Shown in pieces: positions 1 through 8,844 of a DNA stretch of 64,000 bases. Every line of letters begins with the position of its first letter. Position 1 is the stretch's first letter. Below the pieces are notes generated by a model that worked only from the letters and a program-made list of their open reading frames with translations, was not told where the DNA came from and did not search any database. The stretch is from Bacteroidota bacterium (lineage in GTDB: Bacteria > Bacteroidota > Bacteroidia > NS11-12g > UBA955), in assembly GCA_016787485.1 (NCBI GenBank), contig JAEUUL010000008.1, forward strand, positions 62,001-126,000. The letters are read 5' to 3'. The position numbers were made by a program, and so were the translations under genes.

Positions 1-1052
1 GCATTGGGAGAATAGATTTCACCATTTCTTCTAGCGGATGACGTAATTTCACCTTTAAAACCAAGCCATGCATTCGCCTTCAAGTCTCCATTTTCAAACC
101 CGGTAAATACCCTGCAATAATCAGGATCCGGGGGACTGGGTGTTCCCATCAGGTCATTGTCTGCCCATTCATAGGCAGAGTCAGCATAAAACCCATGGGT
201 TAAATAAAAAGAATCATCAGAAACGGTAAAGAAAAACAAATCACTACGCCCATCATTTATACCAACTTTGTCCCAAGTTTGGGACCGACATTCCACTTGC
301 CAGTAGTAGTATTTACCGGGGGAAAAATTCACTTTACCCTGAGGTATTTTATAGTGATAAGCGTGGTAACTTGTGTCAGTAAAGAAAGGAATACTGTCCT
401 GAAATGCCTTATCGGACCCGGCACTGTCCCTTTGCCAGAGGTTAATTATATATTTCAGTCCGGAATATTGCTCTTTATCTGCATTACCATATCCAAAATG
501 TAGTCTGGGGGTCTGATTTACATGCAAAGTTGTGGCGCACAATGGATAATAATTTACGGGATTGGAAATGCTATCCATCCAGAATGTAAAACTATCAGCA
601 CATTTTAAAGCTCCACTGAGTTCATTCATTGAAATATAGAATTTAAATTGACCCGGCGGAAATTCATTCTTGTTTTTGGCATAATGATAGAACCAACTGT
701 CCAGCATAACATTGGCATAAGAAGTTATATCGGGCAAATAAAATCTTTTGTAAGAATTTGCCGTAATCCGCACCGTGTCTTCAGGAAGATTATTGGCAAA
801 AAGGGGATCGGTGCTTTCTGTTTTACTCACCCTGAAATACCAGGTACCAGTGAAGGCACTTATTGAATTGTTTTTTACAGAAAAACCCAATTTTGCAGTA
901 TCCTCAAACCAACGATGGTATTGGTTCGGTAATTTAACAGAGTGCTTTATCTGTAATTGAATTCCCTGAGAATACCCCCCCCCAGCAAATGCTATGCCGA
1001 AGAGGACCGCAAAATGAGAAATTTTGCAATTTGATTTGATGCTGTTTTTCAT
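1..1052 (-). CDS. Secreted protein of unknown function, truncated by window edge
   Basis: An open frame runs without a stop from an ATG at 1052 to the window edge, giving the first 350 residues of a longer protein. Residues 1-29 form a signal peptide (basic start, hydrophobic core AVLFGIAFAGGG, then YSQ), so the product should enter the periplasm and perhaps the surface. The rest is rich in aromatic residues and short beta-strand-like blocks (for example KYYYWQVECRSQTWD), which suggests extracellular beta-sandwich modules. I do not recognise a family; a T9SS cargo protein is possible, but the C-terminus is outside the window. Nine consecutive C at 975-983 encode three Gly at the signal-peptide end, and slippage there would shift the frame. 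Function is unknown. Confidence 0.75.
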   Translation of the reverse strand, partial: MKNSIKSNCKISHFAVLFGIAFAGGGYSQGIQLQIKHSVKLPNQYHRWFEDTAKLGFSVKNNSISAFTGTWYFRVSKTESTDPLFANNLPEDTVRITANSYKRFYLPDITSYANVMLDSWFYHYAKNKNEFPPGQFKFYISMNELSGALKCADSFTFWMDSISNPVNYYPLCATTLHVNQTPRLHFGYGNADKEQYSGLKYIINLWQRDSAGSDKAFQDSIPFFTDTSYHAYHYKIPQGKVNFSPGKYYYWQVECRSQTWDKVGINDGRSDLFFFTVSDDSFYLTHGFYADSAYEWADNDLMGTPSPPDPDYCRVFTGFENGDLKANAWLGFKGEITSSARRNGEIYSPN

Positions 1053-1433
1053 GCCTTTTGACCTCTTGTGGGTTTAGACAAATAAAAATCAAAAAAATGA
1101 GAAAAACAAGTTAATAAATACCTGAAGTTTCATTGTTCGGTGATTTTAATAATTACATAAGTCACATCACTGCTGTAAAAAGATTCTCAGAAGCATCTTG
1201 AAAGTCACATTAAGACTGTTTGACTGGAATAAATCTCTGCGATGTCTGATTTGCGAGGTCTGTAAAAATAAAATAACTTACGAAGAACTGCAATTGAGGT
1301 TTATTATATAATCAACTTATTGACAATCATCTATTTAAAATATTAATTAATTGCTCCTGAAACGAAGAAAGCCGGTTTAACCCGGCTTTCTTCGTATGAA
1401 TGGCACAATAACTTATGCCTGTGACTCATTTCT
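1053..1433. other. Intergenic region, AT-rich
   Basis: This 381-base gap separates the two leftmost minus-strand genes. It holds the 5' region of the truncated secreted gene and, near its other end, a strong hairpin terminator for the downstream-facing DUF5723 gene. I found no RNA gene or credible small reading frame in the remainder. Confidence 0.6.
1363..1394 (-). terminator. Hairpin terminator after the DUF5723/coiled-coil gene
   Basis: A perfect 13-bp inverted repeat (CGAAGAAAGCCGG and its complement) closes a 6-base loop. It lies 40 bases beyond the stop of the gene ending at 1434. On the minus strand the stem is followed by TTTC rather than a long T tract, so termination may be partial. 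Confidence 0.7.
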
Positions 1434-4400
1434 TTATCGCCCGGAATCCGGATTCGGGTTGAGCATGCCTCCGGTATTGCCATCCTGGCATTTCTTCAGT
1501 TTATCCTGCAAATCCGCCACCTGAGCTTTCAGGCCTTCGATTTCCGACTGCCTGGCAGCAATCTGGGTTTTCAGGGTTCCGTTTTCTTTGGTTTGGGTAT
1601 CATAGGCGTCCTGCAGTTCATCCAGCGATTTCTGTCTTGCCGCCACTTCTGCATTCAACTGCGCGATGGTAGACTTCAGGGTTTTAATCACTTTTTGCAA
1701 ACTGTCGGTAAACTTGTTGTCTCCACCACCGGTATTGCTTTCCTGGCAGGTTTTCAACTGGTTTTCCAGGCTGGATACTTTCGCTTTCAGGTTAGCCAGA
1801 TCTTTGTTGCACTGCTGGTACTCTGCCATCACTGCGTTGTAGGCATTCACCTGTGCTTCGTATTTGGATTTCCATTCATCCCGTTCCTCTTCGCAGGTTT
1901 TGCAATCCGACCCTTTGCAGTTTTTCAACCGCAGATTCAGCGCCGCAATGGTGTCTTTGGCCACATCCAGTTGGGTAGTCAGGTTCACTTTGTCTTTTTC
2001 CAGCGCTTTCACTTTGGCATCAAGTTCAGCATTTTTGGTTTTCTGGGTTTCCAGATCCGCTTTTACTTTAGCCAATTCATCGGCATTGCCGCAATTTTTC
2101 AATTTGGCTTCCAGTTCTTTGTTTTTGGCAAATTCGAATTCGTACTCCTTGCGCAACTCGTCCAGCTGTTTTTTGAATCCGGCAGCAACCGCAGCAATAC
2201 TGTCGCAGTTCACACCCTTCTTCTGCGATTCAAGCACTTTGTTGCGGGCAGCCAGAATATCCATCCTGCGGTTCAGGGTATCCACCTGCACCTGCAACTT
2301 TTTAGACTTAGCCTGTTCTGCAGCAATCTGACTTTCGAGCACCGGAATTTTATCACAACAAGCTTTACCTGATGCACAGTCGGCCTTCACTTTCGCCAGT
2401 TCAGCCTGTAATTCGGATACTTTTTTCTTGTTCAGTTCATTCTCTGCTTTTACCGCTGCAATATCTGTTTTCAGCTTGTCGTTGTCTTTCTGCAGTTGAA
2501 TGCGGCGGCCTTGTTCTATGGCCAGAAGGCTATCCAGAGATTTGGTTTGTTTTTCGCAGGGATTGCCGCTTAGTCTGGCTTTGGCCAGCTCGCCGCGCAG
2601 TTTTTCAATTTCTGCCTTCAGGCCTGCATTTTCATCTTTCAGGCCATCGCGTTCTTTCCGCACCGCATCGCGTTCGCCTTCCAGTTCGGTCACCCGGCCT
2701 TTGCTCCGGCCCAGTTCGTCGCGGGTGGTGAGCAGGTCGGCGCCCAGTCTGGTATTCTTTTCCTTCTCTGACTTTACTTCACGTTCCAGCTCTTCCACTC
2801 TGTCGCAACATTTACTACCCAGGCCCATGGCGGAATTTTCGCGGCCTTTCAGGTCGGTTTCACGCTTTTTCAGTGCATCTTCTTTTGCTTTCAGGTCGGC
2901 TTCACGTTTTTTCAGCTCTGCATCCTTGCGGGTCTGATCTGCAGTAATTTCAGTGTTTTTGTATTTTACAATGGTATCGCGAAGGGTTTTTACTTTATAT
3001 ATGGTGTCATGCTTCACGATGCGCACAGTGTCTTTCTTCCAGAAGGTAACTGAGTCTGTTTTGGAAACAGTGTCTCTGTATTCTTTCAGTATGGTATCAC
3101 GTTTATTGTAGCGGGTTTCCCAACCGCAGGCGGCCAGCTTAAAGCGCAGTGCGAAATACAGGTTGGCGCCCTGGTAATTGCCATTGGAAGCCAGCTTGGC
3201 GAGACCTCCAAGGTTGTCGGTACCCAGAATGACTGGTCCCAACCGGCCATACAGACCCACATTGAGTTTGCTGTAATCCTGAGTGAGTGAAACAGGCACA
3301 CCCACTTCGGCAAACTCACCCTCCCAACGCGGAACCACACTGAGATAAGAGGCTTTGCGGATGCCTGAGGTATAAGCACCTTTCAAACTCTGGGTAAGAT
3401 TGACGCCCACATTAAAATGATTTTTTAAGTTCACATCCAGTTGTGCATTGAAAGCAGCGGGTGTGGTGGTGGCAAATCCGCGGCCGGATTCACTGCCCAT
3501 GGCAGTAAAAAACCCGGTATCCACTTTGTTCAGCCTGTCTCCATCCAGCCCTTGTATGTGGTTATAATTATCTACTACCGCGGTATTGATATTCCAGTTT
3601 CTGGTGCCGGTAAAGTTGAGCAGATTGCGGCTGCCGCTATAGGCGATAAAACCCAGATCAGTAACACTGGCTCCAAATCTCCAGTTGTAATCCTGACGCT
3701 TTTCGTCCATACAATCCCACCAGGGGTATTTCACAGTTTTGCGGTTTTTGTCGGGCCGGCGTTCGTAGGTAAAACCCAGATCAAAACCAGCTCCACCGCC
3801 CTGCACTTCGTTGAATTTAAGTCCAAGCGGGTGGTTGAGTGCCGCTGTGGCCGAAGCATCGTCAGTATGGAAATAGGTGGCATTGGTATTTGATAATGCG
3901 ACCTGGCGGTTGTTCAAAAATTTATAGTCCATGCGGGTGGCACCTGCATGTGCCGCGCCCATTCCCAAAAGAATTTTGCCTGTACCGCCCCATTTCCAGA
4001 AATTCTGTCCACGGTCGCGAGTTACAGCAGCATAGCTGAAATACCATTCCTGGTAGCGGTCTGCATTGATACTGAAAGGTTTCGCACTGTAGGACTGTCC
4101 CAGTGCTACTCCATTTGCGCCGGAAAAGGCCGGACTGCTGCTATCCATACCATATCGAATCAGTTTTGCCAACTCAGGTGTAACTCCGTTGGCACTGAGA
4201 CCGCTTACCGCCCTCAATCCAAAACCAATACCCTGCCGGTGACTGATGCGGAAATTGACCGCAGGCCCCAGCACCTCATTCAAATAGTAAAACCGTGGAT
4301 TCTGCGCAGACTCATCGGTTTTAAGCCAGTCCTGCTCAAACCGCAGTTTGCCGTTCCAGGTCTTGTATTGGTCCGGCATATCATTATTGGCCCATTTTAC

Positions 4401-4634
4401 AATGCCAAAAGGGGCATTGTAAGTGAGGTAATTATTGGTAAATCCTGTGTTGGCTCCCCAGAAATTGAAGTACACCCTGTTCTTGTCTGAATAGGTTTGG
4501 GAAGGATTCAGAAAAGCTGCATAGGGTGCATTGTGGTTGCCGATGTAAAGACCAGTGGAATGCTGGGAATACAAGGTCCCAACCACTGATACCATACAAA
4601 AAGCAATGCCTTTGAGAGTAAGTTTCTTTTTCAT
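1434..4634 (-). CDS. DUF5723-type outer-membrane protein with long C-terminal coiled coil
   Basis: The product has 1066 residues. The start is the ATG at 4634, preceded by a strong AAGGAGA ribosome site; the longer frame upstream lacks a signal peptide. Residues 1-24 are a signal peptide ending near YSQ. Residues about 24-505 resemble the DUF5723 beta-barrel family of Bacteroidota (GLYIGNHNAPYAAFLNPSQ at the N-terminus). A linker of Asp-Thr repeats (KDTVRIVKHDTIYKV) follows, then about 500 residues of heptad-rich coiled coil (ELKKREADLKAKEDALKKRE) broken at intervals by Cys clusters (KCCD, ACCDK, KNCKGSDCKTCEEE). The tail is probably periplasmic. Usual DUF5723 proteins end after the barrel, so the tail is the unusual part. 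Role unknown; a structural link between outer membrane and cell wall is an inference. Confidence 0.75.
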   Translation of the reverse strand: MKKKLTLKGIAFCMVSVVGTLYSQHSTGLYIGNHNAPYAAFLNPSQTYSDKNRVYFNFWGANTGFTNNYLTYNAPFGIVKWANNDMPDQYKTWNGKLRFEQDWLKTDESAQNPRFYYLNEVLGPAVNFRISHRQGIGFGLRAVSGLSANGVTPELAKLIRYGMDSSSPAFSGANGVALGQSYSAKPFSINADRYQEWYFSYAAVTRDRGQNFWKWGGTGKILLGMGAAHAGATRMDYKFLNNRQVALSNTNATYFHTDDASATAALNHPLGLKFNEVQGGGAGFDLGFTYERRPDKNRKTVKYPWWDCMDEKRQDYNWRFGASVTDLGFIAYSGSRNLLNFTGTRNWNINTAVVDNYNHIQGLDGDRLNKVDTGFFTAMGSESGRGFATTTPAAFNAQLDVNLKNHFNVGVNLTQSLKGAYTSGIRKASYLSVVPRWEGEFAEVGVPVSLTQDYSKLNVGLYGRLGPVILGTDNLGGLAKLASNGNYQGANLYFALRFKLAACGWETRYNKRDTILKEYRDTVSKTDSVTFWKKDTVRIVKHDTIYKVKTLRDTIVKYKNTEITADQTRKDAELKKREADLKAKEDALKKRETDLKGRENSAMGLGSKCCDRVEELEREVKSEKEKNTRLGADLLTTRDELGRSKGRVTELEGERDAVRKERDGLKDENAGLKAEIEKLRGELAKARLSGNPCEKQTKSLDSLLAIEQGRRIQLQKDNDKLKTDIAAVKAENELNKKKVSELQAELAKVKADCASGKACCDKIPVLESQIAAEQAKSKKLQVQVDTLNRRMDILAARNKVLESQKKGVNCDSIAAVAAGFKKQLDELRKEYEFEFAKNKELEAKLKNCGNADELAKVKADLETQKTKNAELDAKVKALEKDKVNLTTQLDVAKDTIAALNLRLKNCKGSDCKTCEEERDEWKSKYEAQVNAYNAVMAEYQQCNKDLANLKAKVSSLENQLKTCQESNTGGGDNKFTDSLQKVIKTLKSTIAQLNAEVAARQKSLDELQDAYDTQTKENGTLKTQIAARQSEIEGLKAQVADLQDKLKKCQDGNTGGMLNPNPDSGR

Positions 4635-4686
4635 AATGTCTCCTTTGTATAATTTACCATACACTAATTCTGTACCAAAATTTAGA

Positions 4687-4716
4687 CATAGATTGGTTTT
4701 TTTGATGGAATCTATG
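4687..4716. repeat. Inverted repeat upstream of the DUF5723 gene
   Basis: CATAGATT at 4687-4694 is mirrored by AATCTATG at 4709-4716 with a 14-base spacer. It lies 53-82 bases upstream of the ATG at 4634 and could be an operator or a leader hairpin. No regulator nearby can be tied to it. Confidence 0.35.
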
Positions 4717-4884
4717 CCAGGAGGCTGCAAATTCAGCGTATAGAGCATTCATACAAGGCCGCGAATTTCGGGATACCGGTACATAAAAATGCTGTATTCG
4801 TCCAATTTTAAGGCAAGGATTTGTCTTTATCCTGTCAATTCCCAAATTAAACGAATTGTAAATGCGCTGAGGGAAAAGGGGTTG

Positions 4885-4892
4885 TAGTTTTG
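4885..4892 (+). promoter_or_regulatory. Likely -7 box for sppA
   Basis: TAGTTTTG matches the Bacteroidota -7 consensus TAnnTTTG exactly. It ends 12 bases before the ATG at 4905, so the transcript would have a very short leader. The TTG at 4890 lies inside the box and is therefore an unlikely start codon. No clear -33 TTG is seen at the usual spacing. Confidence 0.5.
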
Positions 4893-4904
4893 AATCCTAA
4901 TCGC

Positions 4905-6677
4905 ATGAGGGACTTTTTTAAAACCATGTTTGCCAGTATGCTGGGTTTTTTCCTGACCATACTGCTGTTTTTTCTTTTTATCGGCATACTCATCAGCAGT
5001 GTTGCCAGCAGTGTAAACCGCACTGAAGAGGTAGAAGCCAACTCTGTGCTTGAACTGAAGCTCAGTGGTGCAGTGCCGGAACGCCTGGCAGATAACCCAT
5101 TTGAAGGATTCAACCAGGGTCCGTTGGCAGATGCTGCCCCTGCTGTGGGATTGGAACAAATCATCTGGGGCCTGGAAAAAGCCGCAAAAGACAACAAAAT
5201 CAAAGGTGTTGTGCTGCGGGCTGATTATTATGCCGGTGGTCTGGGCACGGCAGAAGAAATCAGACAACAAATTCTCGCATTCCGCAAATCGGGCAAGTTC
5301 GTTTATGCTTACGCAGATATTCTTACCGACGGTGGTTTTTACATTGCCTCTGCCTGCGATAAAGTGTACCTCAATCCCAAAGGGTTTGTTGAATTCAACG
5401 GATTTGCCGGACAAGTGATGCTTTACAAAGGCCTGCTCGACAAGCTGGGTGTAGAATTTGAAGTTTTTAAAGCCGGGAAATACAAAAGTGCTGTGGAGCC
5501 ATTTACCCGCAATGAACTGAGTGAACCCAACAAGGAGCAGATAAGGCAGTATGTTACAGAATTATATGGCCATCACCTGAAACAAATTGCGCTGAGCCGC
5601 AACCTGGATTCCGGTGCTTTGGCTGAAACCTCCAATCTGTTCAAAGCACGTACCGCTGCAAAAGCACTGGAATTCAAACTTGTGGACGGATTGAAATATT
5701 ACGATGAGTTTGAAGACGAACTGCGCAGCAAACTGGGCATAAAGGAAAAAGACAAGAAAATCAACAAATCCTCATTTGCCGCTTATTCTAAAAATGCAAA
5801 GAGCAGCAAAACCGGCAATGATAAAATTGCAGTGATTTATGCCAATGGTGAAATTGCCATGGGTAAAAATGAATCGGGCGACGCCATAGGCGGTGAAAGC
5901 CTTGCACAAACCATTCGAAAAGCGCGACTTGACAAGAATATCAAAGCCGTGGTGCTGCGTGTAAACAGTCCGGGTGGAAGCAGCAATGCCAGCGACATTA
6001 TTGCACGTGAAGTGGAACTCTGCAAAAAAGAGAAACCAGTCATTGTCTCCTTCGGTAATGTGGCTGCGAGTGGAGGCTACTATATTGCCTGCGTAGCAGA
6101 CAGTATTTTCGCTTACCCCAACACCATAACCGGTTCAATCGGGGTGTTTGCACTGGTGCCCAATACACAGAAAATGTACAAACAGCACCTGGGACTGAGC
6201 TATGAAACAGTGCCTACAGGTGAATATGCCGTAACCTGGAGACCCGATCAGGGACTCACACCGGCTATGCGTTCCTATTTTCAGGGAATGGTGGATGAAA
6301 TTTATACCGATTTCATCAGTATTGTAGGCCGGGGGCGGCATATAGACACCGGCCGGGTGGCAGAGCTGGCACAAGGACATGTATACACTGCCATGCATGC
6401 AAAAACGCTGGGACTGGTAGATGGTTTCGGCGGACTACAGCGAAGCATACAGAGTGCTGCATGGAAAGCCAAACTGAAAGATTACAGGTTGGTTTCATGG
6501 CCCGAAATGAAAAGCCCGATTGAACTGTTGTTTGGCGACAAGAGCAAATCCATGCTGGATGAGAAACTGGCTGAATCTGAGCTGGGACCTTTGTTCAAAG
6601 CCTTTGGCCAGGCAAACTCGGTACTGAAAATGACCGGTCCGCAAATGCGCATGCCCTGGGAAATTCAGGTACAGTAA
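4905..6677 (+). CDS. sppA: Signal peptide peptidase SppA, 67K type
   Basis: A 590-residue tandem-domain serine protease of family S49, which degrades signal-peptide remnants in the inner membrane. A single N-terminal membrane helix (residues about 11-33, LGFFLTILLFFLFIGILISS) anchors it, with the protease facing the periplasm. The catalytic Ser-Lys dyad is recognisable: Lys194 in YKSAVEPF of the first half and Ser359 in NSPGGSS of the second, as in the E. coli enzyme. Length fits the 67K form rather than the short form. The start is set at ATG 4905 because the upstream in-frame TTG is part of the promoter box. It stands alone, divergent from the DUF5723 gene. Confidence 0.93.
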   Translation: MRDFFKTMFASMLGFFLTILLFFLFIGILISSVASSVNRTEEVEANSVLELKLSGAVPERLADNPFEGFNQGPLADAAPAVGLEQIIWGLEKAAKDNKIKGVVLRADYYAGGLGTAEEIRQQILAFRKSGKFVYAYADILTDGGFYIASACDKVYLNPKGFVEFNGFAGQVMLYKGLLDKLGVEFEVFKAGKYKSAVEPFTRNELSEPNKEQIRQYVTELYGHHLKQIALSRNLDSGALAETSNLFKARTAAKALEFKLVDGLKYYDEFEDELRSKLGIKEKDKKINKSSFAAYSKNAKSSKTGNDKIAVIYANGEIAMGKNESGDAIGGESLAQTIRKARLDKNIKAVVLRVNSPGGSSNASDIIAREVELCKKEKPVIVSFGNVAASGGYYIACVADSIFAYPNTITGSIGVFALVPNTQKMYKQHLGLSYETVPTGEYAVTWRPDQGLTPAMRSYFQGMVDEIYTDFISIVGRGRHIDTGRVAELAQGHVYTAMHAKTLGLVDGFGGLQRSIQSAAWKAKLKDYRLVSWPEMKSPIELLFGDKSKSMLDEKLAESELGPLFKAFGQANSVLKMTGPQMRMPWEIQVQ

Positions 6678-6742
6678 CAAAAGGTCTAACAACTCTGGCG
6701 AGAAAAGGTTTTTCAGGCTTTTCGACGAACGGTTGAAAACTT

Positions 6743-6772
6743 TGGAAACTTTTTTCACACTCAAAGTTTCCA
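6743..6772. promoter_or_regulatory. Candidate operator of the TetR-family regulator
   Basis: A perfect inverted repeat, TGGAAACTTT (6743-6752) and AAAGTTTCCA (6763-6772), has a 10-base spacer. It lies about 65-95 bases before the TetR gene and just upstream of a TAnnTTcG box, where a bound dimer could block transcription. Autoregulation of the efflux operon is inferred from position alone. Confidence 0.5.
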
Positions 6773-6787
6773 TTTCGGATTTTGTAT

Positions 6788-6795
6788 TAATTTCG
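6788..6795 (+). promoter_or_regulatory. Possible -7 box of the efflux operon
   Basis: TAATTTCG matches TAnnTTTG at seven of eight positions. It lies 42 bases before the TetR start, with the inverted repeat at 6743-6772 reaching into its -33 region. Confidence 0.35.
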
Positions 6796-6837
6796 CGGCC
6801 GGTTATCGGGGGTTTAGTCAAGACCCGGTATTAAAAG

Positions 6838-7458
6838 ATGGAACTGGTAAAGAAAATTGCACATGCCGCAGACACGCTTTTCTCGCGGTTTGGGGTGCGC
6901 AGTGTGAGTATGGATGATGTGGCCCGGGAAATTTCCATTTCAAAGAAGACCCTGTACAAGTGCTTTCGTGATAAAAACGACCTGGTACGCTGTACCATCG
7001 AGATGCATATGCAGGAAGTGGATACACAGATCAACCGCATACTGGAGACAGAACAACACCCCATACGGCAGATTGCCCTCATAGGCGAACTCATTGTAAA
7101 TACCAATGGGAACCTGAATCCATCGCTGATTTACGATTTAAGAAAATATCACTCCGATTGTTACCATTTGCTTATGGATCACAGGGACAATCAAACCCTG
7201 GAAAGCGTAAAACAAAACATACAGAAAGGAATGGCATTGGGATTATACAGACCGGACCTCGATTTGAACCTGGTTTCACGTTTCTATGTTTTCCTTGTAT
7301 TAAGCGCATTCGATCCCATGCAGATGAGACTTGAAAATGTACGGTTTGATGCTGTGCTCAAAGAACTGATGCGATACCATATGCATGGCATATGTTCACC
7401 CCTTGGCCTGCACGAACTGGAATTAATCCCCTGGTTTCAAACAAAAACAGAATCATAA
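6838..7458 (+). CDS. TetR/AcrR-family transcriptional regulator
   Basis: A 206-residue protein. Residues about 5-50 form a TetR helix-turn-helix: AADTLFSRFGVRSVSMDDVA, then EISISKKTLYKCFRDKNDLV with the typical recognition helix ending in Y-x-x-F-x-x-K. The larger C-terminal part should be the all-helical ligand and dimer domain; its ligand cannot be read from the sequence. It is the first gene of a four-gene run with the TolC, adaptor and pump genes (gaps of 7-23 bases), the normal arrangement for a local repressor of an RND efflux system. The inverted repeat upstream is its likely operator. Confidence 0.9.
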   Translation: MELVKKIAHAADTLFSRFGVRSVSMDDVAREISISKKTLYKCFRDKNDLVRCTIEMHMQEVDTQINRILETEQHPIRQIALIGELIVNTNGNLNPSLIYDLRKYHSDCYHLLMDHRDNQTLESVKQNIQKGMALGLYRPDLDLNLVSRFYVFLVLSAFDPMQMRLENVRFDAVLKELMRYHMHGICSPLGLHELELIPWFQTKTES

Positions 7459-7465
7459 TTCAACG

Positions 7466-8821
7466 ATGAAATACAGTTTCACCCTTATTGCCGCATTGTA
7501 TGCATTGCCCGCATTCGGACAAGACACCATGCGCATGTCTCTGGCAGCCGCATTCAGTTATGCTGAAAAGAACAACCCTGCTTTTCAGAATACACAAACC
7601 GATGTGGAAATCGCAAAACAGACGGTAAACCAAATCAAAGCCAACGGATTGCCGCAGGTAAATGCTTCTGCCAATTTTCAGCAGTACATCACCATTCCCG
7701 GCTCCTGGGTACCCAACTCATTCAGCACCCAACCCGGCGCGCCAGACTATCTGTTTTTCCGTTTTCAGCAGAAATATGCCAGCACGGCCAGCATCGGTGT
7801 AAACCAACTGCTGTGGGACGGTACATTCCTGATGGGACTGAAAGCAGCCACAGAATACGTTTCCCTGAGCCAAACCCTGGTGAACAAGAGCAAAGCAGAC
7901 TTGTATGCCAATGTGAGCAAAGCCTATTTGCTGGCTTTGACCACCGCCAAAAACATGGCTCTGGTAAACAGCAACATGGCTACACTCGAAAAAAGCCTGA
8001 AAGATATAACAGCACTGAATAAAGAGGGATTTGCCGAAAAACTGGATGTGCAGCGGCTGGAACTGGCCCTGAGCAACCTGAAAGTGCAAAAAGACAAATT
8101 GCAGAACGCCGCCATGATTACCCAAAACCTGTTGAAATTTCAGATGGGTATGGACGTTAACACCCCACTCCTGCTTACCGATGACCTGGAAACCCTGGAC
8201 AAGAGCATGGGACTTGCCGAAACCGAAAAAGACGGTTTTAACGTAAAAAACAGAGTGGAACATAAACTGCTCCAGCAAACCCTGAGCCTGAGTTATCTGG
8301 ACGAACGACGCTACAAACTGGGCTACCTGCCTACACTTGTGGGATTCCTCCAACACCAGGAAAGTACAAACCGTCCTGAATTCAACTTCTTTAAAAGCAA
8401 TCTTACCCCAAACAACAACTGGGTACCTGCCTCACTCTGGGGCCTCAGTCTGCAGGTGCCGGTCTTTGACGGGTTGCGCAAGCAGGCCCAGATTCGCGAT
8501 GTGCGGTTGCGGCGTATGAAAACCCAAAACGACTTAAAGAATTTCGAAAATGCCGCAAATCTGGAATATACGAATGCCAGACTGAGCTACGACAACAATC
8601 TGAAGCAGGTGGCAGTGCAAAAGCAAAACCTGGAACTTGCCCGCGACATTTATGAAAAAGCCAATGTGAAATTCAAAGAAGGCGTAGGCAGTACACTGGA
8701 AATACTCCAGGCTGAAAATGAATTGAAAACATCGCAAACCAATTATCTGAATGCCCTGTATGACCTGGTGGTAAGCAAAATAGACCTGCAAAAAGCCACC
8801 GGAACTGTAATCACTGAATAA
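7466..8821 (+). CDS. TolC-family outer-membrane efflux channel
   Basis: A 451-residue protein with a signal peptide (cleaved near LPAFGQ). It carries two outer-membrane efflux protein repeats built from long amphipathic helices (for example residues about 150-215 and 375-440, with LELARDIYEKANVKFKEGV typical of the second repeat). It should trimerise into the outer-membrane duct of the tripartite pump encoded with it. It starts 7 bases after the regulator and precedes the adaptor by 23 bases, so the genes are almost certainly co-transcribed. Confidence 0.92.
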   Translation: MKYSFTLIAALYALPAFGQDTMRMSLAAAFSYAEKNNPAFQNTQTDVEIAKQTVNQIKANGLPQVNASANFQQYITIPGSWVPNSFSTQPGAPDYLFFRFQQKYASTASIGVNQLLWDGTFLMGLKAATEYVSLSQTLVNKSKADLYANVSKAYLLALTTAKNMALVNSNMATLEKSLKDITALNKEGFAEKLDVQRLELALSNLKVQKDKLQNAAMITQNLLKFQMGMDVNTPLLLTDDLETLDKSMGLAETEKDGFNVKNRVEHKLLQQTLSLSYLDERRYKLGYLPTLVGFLQHQESTNRPEFNFFKSNLTPNNNWVPASLWGLSLQVPVFDGLRKQAQIRDVRLRRMKTQNDLKNFENAANLEYTNARLSYDNNLKQVAVQKQNLELARDIYEKANVKFKEGVGSTLEILQAENELKTSQTNYLNALYDLVVSKIDLQKATGTVITE

Positions 8822-8844
8822 TAACCACAAAGAAAAAACACCCA

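Noticed and set aside
1053-1433. Possible tRNA or small RNA in the AT-rich gap
   Set aside because: No cloverleaf or conserved T-loop; only the terminator hairpin is structured.
1593-2372. A 259-codon plus-strand frame opposite the coiled-coil tail
   Set aside because: It mirrors the Lys/Glu/Leu-rich repeats of the real gene, giving Phe/Leu/Gln-rich nonsense; no start signal.
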